Shown here: piece after piece, positions 39,895-45,258 of the stretch | Layout: each line of letters starts with the position of its first letter | How positions within the stretch are numbered: the first letter of the stretch is position 1 | Assembly: GCA_964419225.1 (NCBI GenBank) | Contig: CAYQPF010000023.1 | Location: 1 to 45,258, forward strand | Reading direction: 5' to 3' | DNA: 45,258 bases | Origin: CAYQPF01 sp964419225 | Lineage (GTDB): Bacteria > Cloacimonadota > Cloacimonadia > Cloacimonadales > CAYQPF01 | The notes under the pieces: model-generated | What the model saw: the letters and a program-made list of their open reading frames with translations, nothing else | Database searches by the model: none | Told to the model about the DNA's origin: nothing | Program-made: the position numbers and the translations under genes

Positions 39895-41826
39895 ATGAGA
39901 GTTTTAAATCCGGTCACAATACTGAAGGTGCTGATTATTGATAATAGTGTCAATAATATCAATCATTTAAAGAATGTCCTGTTAGATCTTAATCTTTCTA
40001 TATCAATAAACGAAAAATCAACAATTCATGAAGGGATTTTGTTGATAAAATCAGAGGAAATTGATGTAGTATTAGCAAATTATGAGCTTGAAGAATCTGG
40101 TATTACTGATTTATTGAATGACCTGAAAGTGTTATTGATAACGATACCCGTAGTAGTATATACGAATAATGGCAATGAAATGAAAGCAGTTGAGGTTTTA
40201 AAAAGCGGAGCTTTCGATTATATCCCAATTCCATTTTTTAATCAGGAAACTGCCTTAAAACTTGTCTTAAATATAATTCAAAATAGAACAACAGAGTTTA
40301 AAACTCAGGAATTTGAAAGTCAGTTAATTAAATTATCTTCGCTTGTAGAACAAAGCCCCAGTTTAATTGTGATCATGGATACAAAAGGTAATATTGAGTT
40401 TGTGAATCGGCTTTTTGTCGAAAAAACAGGTTATACTTTTGAGGAAGTGGAAGGCCGGGATTTTAATTTTCTGAAGTCAGACACAACTTCACTTGATCTT
40501 TACTATGAAATGTGGGAGTCTCTGCTTTTAAATAATTACTGGAATGGTGAGTATGAGAACGTGACAAAGAGTGGAGAGAAGTTCTGGGTACAGTGCAGTG
40601 CGATCTCGGTTCTGAACAAGCGGGGTGAGGTTACAAATTACGCCATTATTGAGCAGGATATTACTCAACGCAAAATGTATGAAATTGAGTTAAAATTGGC
40701 CAAAGAAGAAGCAGACAGAGCCAATCGCTATAAGAGCGAGTTTTTAGCAAAGATGAGTCATGAATTGCGTACACCTTTAAATGCAATTATCGGATTTACT
40801 GAAGCTATGCTGGTAGGCGTGGACGGGCCTTTAACTCCTGAACAGGAGACGAGTCTGAAAAGAGTTTCTCATGCGGGAACAAATCTTCTTCGACTGATAA
40901 ATGATACCTTGGATTTGTCGAAAATTGAAGCAGGCAAAATGGAAGTATGGCTGGAAGATGCCAAAATTTGCGAGGTCTTGCAGTATTGTTTTGATCTGGT
41001 AATGCCTTTGGCTAATGATAAGAAGCTTCAGTTGATCGCAGATTTTCCTGAGTATGATGTTGAAGTAAAGATAGATATTGCAAAAATAAAACAGGTGGTT
41101 ATTAATTTACTCAGCAATTCTCTCAAATTTACGAAAGAGGGTTTTGTGCGGATGAGCTATTATACTACTCCTTTGAATCTTGTCATAGAAATAGAAGACA
41201 CCGGAATAGGTATGACTCAGGAAGAGGTCTCCAGAATTTTCAATGATTTTGTCCAGGCAGACAGCTCAGTTTCCAGAAATTATGGCGGGACAGGATTAGG
41301 TTTGACAATCTCTAAAAAACTTATGGAAATGCATCAGGGCAGGATAGCTGTTGAAAGCGTCAAGAATCGGGGTAGTGTCTTTGCTCTATTTTTACCTTTA
41401 AAGTCAATTGATCTGCTTTCGACAGAAGATCAGAGCGAATCTGAAGTTGGCGATACTATAGCTAAAGTGTTGATAATAGACGATGATAAAGATATCACAG
41501 AAGTACTCAAAAAGCTACTGGAATTGGAAAAATATGATGTCCGCATGGTGAATGATTCGTTTATTGCTCTGCAGGAAACCAAAGAATATATGCCGGATGT
41601 TATTTTGCTGGATATTATGATGCCCCGCAAAGATGGCTTTGAAGTGCTGGAAGAGCTGCATGCAGATGAAAAAACCATGAATATACCTGTAATTACGATT
41701 TCGATGTTTGGTAACAAAGAGATGGTCTTTAGCAAAGGTGTTAAAGCAATTTTGACAAAACCGCTCAAAAAGGATGAACTCTATAAAACAATTTCTCAAG
41801 TTATTGCTCATAAGGAAAAAGCATGA
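39895..41826 (+). CDS. Soluble hybrid histidine kinase: pseudo-receiver-PAS-HisKA-HATPase-REC
   Basis: A 643-aa cytoplasmic kinase without membrane segments. Residues ~10-125 have a receiver fold, but the phospho-acceptor position is Asn62 (VVLANYELEESG) and the conserved Lys of KPF is Ile112 (DYIPIPF); the acidic pair is also weakened (IIDNS). This is a pseudo-receiver. A PAS domain follows (~145-260). HisKA has FLAKMSHELRTPLNAIIGF with H289. The HATPase contains NLLSNSLKFT, DTGIGM and GGTGLGLTIS. The C-terminal receiver (~525-640) is intact, with LLDIMMPRKDG and TKPL. The ATG follows the rnhB stop with no gap. The last 4 nt overlap the response-regulator gene. Confidence 0.92.
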   Translation: MRVLNPVTILKVLIIDNSVNNINHLKNVLLDLNLSISINEKSTIHEGILLIKSEEIDVVLANYELEESGITDLLNDLKVLLITIPVVVYTNNGNEMKAVEVLKSGAFDYIPIPFFNQETALKLVLNIIQNRTTEFKTQEFESQLIKLSSLVEQSPSLIVIMDTKGNIEFVNRLFVEKTGYTFEEVEGRDFNFLKSDTTSLDLYYEMWESLLLNNYWNGEYENVTKSGEKFWVQCSAISVLNKRGEVTNYAIIEQDITQRKMYEIELKLAKEEADRANRYKSEFLAKMSHELRTPLNAIIGFTEAMLVGVDGPLTPEQETSLKRVSHAGTNLLRLINDTLDLSKIEAGKMEVWLEDAKICEVLQYCFDLVMPLANDKKLQLIADFPEYDVEVKIDIAKIKQVVINLLSNSLKFTKEGFVRMSYYTTPLNLVIEIEDTGIGMTQEEVSRIFNDFVQADSSVSRNYGGTGLGLTISKKLMEMHQGRIAVESVKNRGSVFALFLPLKSIDLLSTEDQSESEVGDTIAKVLIIDDDKDITEVLKKLLELEKYDVRMVNDSFIALQETKEYMPDVILLDIMMPRKDGFEVLEELHADEKTMNIPVITISMFGNKEMVFSKGVKAILTKPLKKDELYKTISQVIAHKEKA

Positions 41827-42185
41827 AAAACATAGTAATAGTTGAAGACAATGAAGACAATCAGGCTCTGGTAGAAAAAATCCTTAAATTCAAAGGATAT
41901 GCTTCAGTTACGTTTGAAAATGCACTTGAAGCTATTGAATATTTAAGGAATAATACTCCCGACTTGATATTGATGGATGTTTCTTTGCCCGAAATGGATG
42001 GATTGGAAGCGACCAGAATCCTGCGAAATTTTGACAATCTGGCCTTTGTACCAATTATTGCCTTATCTGCCCATGTTATGCAGGAAGAGATCAACAATGC
42101 TCTGGAAGCAGGTTGCAGTGACTATTTAGCCAAACCTTTTATGCCTCAGCAATTGATAGCTGTTCTGGGAAAATTTCTTTCTTAG
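41823..42185 (+). CDS. Stand-alone receiver-domain response regulator
   Basis: A 120-aa single-domain receiver (CheY-like/DivK-like). The acidic pair is E8 and D9 (IVEDN), the phospho-acceptor is D52 (LILMDVSLPEMDG), the switch residues are in IIALSAHVM, and the conserved Lys is K104 (LAKPF). No output domain, so it probably acts by protein contact or as a phosphorelay intermediate. It overlaps the kinase gene by 4 nt (ATGA), which makes that kinase the likely partner. Its stop is only one base from the convergent polyferredoxin gene's stop, with no room for a terminator between them. Confidence 0.93.
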   Translation: MKNIVIVEDNEDNQALVEKILKFKGYASVTFENALEAIEYLRNNTPDLILMDVSLPEMDGLEATRILRNFDNLAFVPIIALSAHVMQEEINNALEAGCSDYLAKPFMPQQLIAVLGKFLS

Positions 42186-42186
42186 A

Positions 42187-42993
42187 TTAACTATCTTTAT
42201 CCTTACAGTAGGTTAGTGCTTGCTTTTTGGGGCAAATGCAAAGACATTTAAAACATTTGATACATTCCACGTCTTTGACAAACTCGGTATCGAGAAGATC
42301 AATATTCATAGGACAAACTCTGACACATAAACGGCATTCTACACAAACTTCCAAATTACGATAGACATATTTTCTTTTCAATTTAATAAATTGTCCAAGG
42401 TACTGTGTAATATTCATTAAAGCAGCATAAGGACATAAATATCTACACCAGAATCTTTCCCAGATCAAAGGCAAAATAAAAATTGTTATCAGAGAAATCC
42501 ACGGTAACAACATTACAAGATATGTCTTGGGATAAGAAAGTGAGAGTACCGGGCAAAAAAGCATATAAACAGATTGAACCGTGAAAATAGTGGCAAACAC
42601 TGTAAAAAGAAATACCAAATACTTGGTGAATTTAAGTTTGCGATCATAATTAAAATTCATATCACGTTTTGAACATTTTTTCTTTTCAATATATTTTAAA
42701 CTAAAGGATTTAACCAACTCCTGAATTGTACCAAACGGACAAATCCAACCGCAAAAGAATCTGCCTATAAAAACAGTAATAATAATGACAAGAAACCCTA
42801 AAATTGTTGCAATTGGATAATAAAGATGATTAACCTTTCCCAGGATCGTATGTAAACCAAAACATATCTGGACATAAGGACAAAAAGCATGTGCGACTTT
42901 CAGAGTTTGGACAATAAGCAATAAAAATAAGGTGATTGAGGCAATGAGAAAAGTAAATTGGGCAGCTTTTCTCTTTTTTTCGATTACTTGCAT
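42187..42993 (-). CDS. NapH/CcoG-like membrane polyferredoxin
   Basis: A 268-aa membrane iron-sulfur protein. It has five predicted membrane segments (about 12-30, 50-75, 105-125, 130-150, 155-172). Two cytoplasmic Cys clusters of the NapH/YccM type are FFCGWICPFGTIQEL and FWCRYLCPYAALMN. Two C-terminal [4Fe-4S] ferredoxin motifs follow: CVECRLCVRVCP and CIKCFKCLCICP. Such proteins move electrons between membrane quinol or ferredoxin and periplasmic reductases, or assist Cu/Fe-S assembly. No reductase gene is adjacent, so the partner is unknown. Downstream of and 2 bp from an exported-protein gene with which it should be co-transcribed. Confidence 0.88.
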   Translation of the reverse strand: MQVIEKKRKAAQFTFLIASITLFLLLIVQTLKVAHAFCPYVQICFGLHTILGKVNHLYYPIATILGFLVIIITVFIGRFFCGWICPFGTIQELVKSFSLKYIEKKKCSKRDMNFNYDRKLKFTKYLVFLFTVFATIFTVQSVYMLFCPVLSLSYPKTYLVMLLPWISLITIFILPLIWERFWCRYLCPYAALMNITQYLGQFIKLKRKYVYRNLEVCVECRLCVRVCPMNIDLLDTEFVKDVECIKCFKCLCICPKKQALTYCKDKDS

Positions 42994-42995
42994 AT

Positions 42996-43409
42996 TTACT
43001 CCTTCAATTTTTTGGATTTAAAAAGGTTTAAGAATTTCTTCCAGAAAGAGAGTGGTTTTGAGTCAGCTTCTTTTATCTGCGGTGCATGTGATTTGTTATA
43101 AGCAGAGATTGCAGAGTCAATCCGGGTACGAAAGTCGAAGGTTTCCTGATTATTGAGATAGAAAACATCTTTCAGATCAAGAGATCCTTCTTTATAATTC
43201 ACTTCCAGCATGTAGAAATTATCCGCCTGACAGATAAGGCGGGCAGAAATAAAGATGTTGTATTGGGTAAAAACCTTGTATTGTGCATTCATACTTTCAG
43301 TGAATACAAGGATTTCTTCTCCATTGGAGAGAGAAACAAATCTGTCCTCAGCATGCAAAGCTGTTATAGACAACAAGGTAATTAGAATCCAAAATATTAA
43401 TTTATTCAT
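42996..43409 (-). CDS. Unrecognised exported protein upstream of the polyferredoxin
   Basis: A 137-aa protein with a signal peptide (residues ~3-20, LIFWILITLLSITALHA). A small beta-rich region follows (RFVSLSNGEEILVFTESMNA, then FYMLEVNYKEGSLDLKDVFY), with a basic C-terminal tail (FLNLFKSKKLKE). Family not recognised. It starts the two-gene operon with the polyferredoxin, 2 bp apart, and has its own promoter (43419-43446). A periplasmic partner of the polyferredoxin is a reasonable guess, but nothing in the sequence proves it. Confidence 0.7.
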   Translation of the reverse strand: MNKLIFWILITLLSITALHAEDRFVSLSNGEEILVFTESMNAQYKVFTQYNIFISARLICQADNFYMLEVNYKEGSLDLKDVFYLNNQETFDFRTRIDSAISAYNKSHAPQIKEADSKPLSFWKKFLNLFKSKKLKE

Positions 43410-43418
43410 ATCAGCATA

Positions 43419-43446
43419 CTAATAATTATTCTGCAAAATCTGTCAA
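43419..43446 (-). promoter_or_regulatory. Promoter of the exported-protein/polyferredoxin operon
   Basis: Minus strand: TTGACA (43441-43446), 16-bp spacer, TATTAG (43419-43424). Confidence 0.6.
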
Positions 43447-43578
43447 CAATTTGCTTAATAAGTAGTAATAAATAAAAAAATGAGGTAAAAACATTATTTT
43501 TCTTGTCTTATAATGCAAATTAGATTAATTTGCCAGAAAGATAATTAGAATGGGTATTACCCGACAAATGAGGTAAAA

Positions 43579-44793
43579 ATGGCTGTTATTTCTCGAGGTG
43601 AAAGGATAGTTTTGACCTTAACAGGTAAACGTAATGCAGGGAAGTCTTCCCTGATCAATGCTCTGGCTCAACAGGAAATATCTATCGTATCAGATGTAGC
43701 CGGGACGACAACTGATCCTGTAGCAAAGCACTACGAACTGTTACCGTTAGGTCCTGTGACTTTTTATGATACTGCCGGTATTGATGATGTGGGAGATCTG
43801 GGCGAATTAAGGGTAAAAGCTACCCGGAAGATCTTGTGGCGTACAGATATCGCGATTGTAGTCATCGATGAAAACGGGATAACAGAATTTGATAATTCTC
43901 TGATAGAAGATTTAAAAAGATATAAGATCCCTTTTGTGACCGTCTTCAATAAAGCTGATCTTAAACCTGCTTCCAAACAGGATGTTGAGTATTGCCGGAA
44001 GAATAATTATCCTTATTTGGAAGTCTCTACTATTACAAATTACAATATCCGGGAGTTAAAGGAATTACTGATCAAATTATCCCCTGCCGAGAAGATGGCC
44101 GAAAGAGTGTTACTGGGAGATTTAGTTCAAGCTGGTGATACAGTTGTTTTAGTTGTACCGATCGATCTTGCAGCACCCAAAGGCAGACTTATTCTTCCCC
44201 AAGTGCATGCTTTAAGAGAAATTCTGGATAACGATGCTATCGCTGTGACCGTTAAAGAGAAGGAATTGGAAGAAGCTTTAGCTAATCTCAAGACCAAACC
44301 CAAGCTGGTGATCACAGATTCTCAGGTTATTTTGAAAGTAGCAGGAGATGTACCTGCAGATATCCCTTTGACAACATTTTCTACTCTTTTTGCCAGATAT
44401 AAAGGTGAATTAGATCCTTTTTTGGATGGAGTAAAGAGTCTGGAAAGTTTGCAGGACGGAGACTTGATCCTGATAGCCGAAGCGTGTTCGCATCATGTTC
44501 AGGCAGATGATATAGGCAGAGTAAAGATCCCCCGGTGGTTATTGCATTATACCGGGAAAGACTTGAAGGTTGATGTCTATGCCGGGCATGATTTTCCGGA
44601 GGATCTGGAGAAATATAAGCTGGTCATTCATTGCGGGGGCTGCATGAGTTCCAATATGGAAATGATGAGACGCATCAGAGAGTGTCAGGCGAGAAATGTG
44701 CCCATAACAAATTATGGGATAATAATTTCCCGACTGCATGGATTATTGGACCGAGTGATTGCCCCGTTGAGGGGAAATCAAGGATTGAGTTAG
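43579..44793 (+). CDS. hydF: [FeFe]-hydrogenase H-cluster maturation GTPase HydF
   Basis: A 404-aa scaffold/carrier on which the 2Fe subcluster is built before transfer to HydA. The N-terminal GTPase has P-loop GKRNAGKSS (residues 16-24), the G2-region Thr in GTTTDP, G3 DTAG and G4 NKAD. The dimerisation domain covers ~180-260. The C-terminal Fe-S domain has the three conserved Cys: C303 in EACSHH, and C352 and C355 in HCGGC. Length and motifs are normal. HydE, HydG and the hydrogenase are not in the window, so the maturation genes are dispersed in this genome. GAGGTAAAA precedes the ATG; that same 14-bp string also occurs at 43478-43491. Confidence 0.95.
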   Translation: MAVISRGERIVLTLTGKRNAGKSSLINALAQQEISIVSDVAGTTTDPVAKHYELLPLGPVTFYDTAGIDDVGDLGELRVKATRKILWRTDIAIVVIDENGITEFDNSLIEDLKRYKIPFVTVFNKADLKPASKQDVEYCRKNNYPYLEVSTITNYNIRELKELLIKLSPAEKMAERVLLGDLVQAGDTVVLVVPIDLAAPKGRLILPQVHALREILDNDAIAVTVKEKELEEALANLKTKPKLVITDSQVILKVAGDVPADIPLTTFSTLFARYKGELDPFLDGVKSLESLQDGDLILIAEACSHHVQADDIGRVKIPRWLLHYTGKDLKVDVYAGHDFPEDLEKYKLVIHCGGCMSSNMEMMRRIRECQARNVPITNYGIIISRLHGLLDRVIAPLRGNQGLS

Positions 44794-44829
44794 CAGGATT
44801 GATTTAGTCTTATAGGAAAGTAATCTTGG

Positions 44830-44868
44830 AATAACTCACCCCCGACCCCTCTCTTAAGAAGAGAGGGG
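44830..44868 (+). repeat. GC-rich ATAACTCACCCCCG-type dispersed repeat, copy 2
   Basis: AATAACTCACCCCCGACCCC followed by TCTCTTAAG. The end forms a perfect 10-bp hairpin, CCCCTCTCTT-AAG-AAGAGAGGGG (44846-44868), which could also act as a terminator for hydF although no T-run follows. Inverted relative to the copy at 4502-4541. Confidence 0.75.
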
Positions 44869-44876
44869 AGATAAGT

Positions 44877-44897
44877 AATAGTTGTTAGTTGTTCAAG
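44877..44897 (+). repeat. Heptamer tandem tract (GTTAGTT type), 2-3 units
   Basis: AATAGTT and GTTAGTT followed by a diverged unit (GTTCAAG). It abuts the ribosome binding site of the following gene fragment, as 19333-19381 does for the SDR gene. Confidence 0.6.
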
Positions 44898-44912
44898 AAT
44901 ATAGGAGGAATG

Positions 44913-45258
44913 ATGGAAGTAAAGTTTTTATTTTTTATTGAAAGAGAGTTTCATATTTCCTTACTCAAGAATGTGATAGATTATATTCATAATCACAAAT
45001 TGGGCAAAATAGCTTTAGGTAGTTTTGCCTATCAGGAATCAGATGAGAGTTTTGCCGGATGGGGCTTGAGACCGGAAACCCTTAATAAGTACTTTAATTA
45101 CCCCTTGGATATGGTTAATGATCCTTATGCCTATAAACCGGACATCACCTTCATGGCGGATTTCAGTTATCAGTATGTGGAAGGTCTGGGCCAAATCGTG
45201 AATATTGGGCATGAAACTCTCTAAAAAGGCTGATGTTACCCGGCGCAGACTATCAGTA
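44913..45258 (+). pseudogene. Truncated gene, possibly CDP-glycerol glycerophosphotransferase-like
   Basis: From ATG 44913 (AGGAGG 4 nt upstream) an open frame of 104 codons ends at TAA 45222-45224. The translated part (FLFFIEREFHISLLKNVIDY, later KPDITFMADFSYQYVEGLGQ, then IVNIGHETL) reads like the N-terminal half-domain of CDP-glycerol glycerophosphotransferase-like proteins, where VNIGHGT is followed by another ~250 residues. Here the frame stops immediately after GHETL. In another frame the DNA beyond continues with a plausible LMLPGAD, which suggests a frameshift or small deletion. The window ends at 45258, so I cannot see whether the rest survives. Family assignment is from memory of the motif and is tentative. 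Confidence 0.4.

Noticed and set aside
8290..43524. Shared 11-mer TGCAAATTAGA upstream of the ECF sigma gene (8290-8300) and of hydF (43514-43524)
   Set aside because: An AT-rich 11-mer shared between two sites in 45 kb is not surprising, and the two lie at different positions relative to promoters.
43478..43579. 14-bp direct repeat AAATGAGGTAAAAA at 43478-43491 and 43566-43579 before hydF
   Set aside because: It includes the hydF ribosome binding site and could be a duplicated leader, but the string is short and A-rich, so chance is a sufficient explanation.
1..45258. tRNA or rRNA genes
   Set aside because: I looked through the intergenic stretches and saw no cloverleaf with a TTCRANNC arm or conserved rRNA segment; a tRNAscan run would be decisive.

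Overview
The window is AT-rich, gene-dense bacterial DNA, apparently from an anaerobic Gram-negative member of the FCB group. Candidatus Cloacimonadota is my best guess, from general resemblance only. The pointers are an LVIVD-repeat secreted protein with a type 9-like/FlgD-like C-terminal sorting domain (YPNPFN motif), a lipoprotein plus many exported proteins, an [FeFe]-hydrogenase maturase (HydF), a polyferredoxin, a PgpH-type c-di-AMP phosphodiesterase, and sigma70-like promoters of the form TTGAC(A/T)-N16-18-TATNNT. I saw no rRNA, tRNA, CRISPR array, intact insertion sequence or phage gene.

Layout. 1-10.2 kb is accessory-like. It holds the LVIVD protein, then a decayed zone with a DUF4143-ATPase remnant, hairpin trains and short tandem repeats. 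An AAA-ATPase-like/DUF1703 protein and a DUF3795 protein follow, then a large nested-hairpin element. Next come an ECF sigma factor overlapping a FliG-C-like protein, an AraC-type regulator, and an MNT nucleotidyltransferase whose HEPN partner has been deleted to a stub. 10.2-14.5 kb carries a small exported protein, a double GNAT protein and an 846-aa exported GxDxY-solenoid/HEAT protein. 14.7-17.35 kb is an AIM24-GGDEF-UgpC-type ATPase operon closed by a clear terminator. 17.46-19.33 kb is an ECF sigma/one-TM protein/double-PDZ operon, followed by an SDR across a spacer made of seven heptamers. 20.2-24.2 kb has exported proteins (DUF2807-like, a GWAVG-repeat propeller, a solute-binding protein) and an SdpR-SdpI pair. 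24.2-29.9 kb is a minus-strand run: lipoprotein, LysM protein, PgpH, YbeY, CorC/HlyC-type CNNM protein, DUF3108 protein. 30-31 kb is a second decayed zone with a TldD/PmbA remnant. 31-36.6 kb has a large hybrid histidine kinase and ClpB; 36.6-37.2 kb is EF-P. 37.3-42.2 kb is a tightly packed plus-strand operon: DUF2007-PyrE fusion, methyltransferase, RNase HII, hybrid kinase with a pseudo-receiver, and a stand-alone receiver. It runs convergently into a polyferredoxin/exported-protein pair. HydF and a broken gene resembling CDP-glycerol transferases close the window.

The most unusual feature is not a protein system. At least a dozen intergenic tracts consist of degenerate short tandem repeats in strict 7-, 9- or 10-bp register. 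The same words recur at distant loci in both orientations, sometimes switch period within one tract, and cluster near broken genes. They sit alongside composite multi-hairpin elements and other dispersed repeat families. The most interesting protein-level points are the FliG-C-like protein paired with an ECF sigma factor, and the in-frame DUF2007-PyrE fusion that keeps an internal ribosome binding site at the PyrE start.
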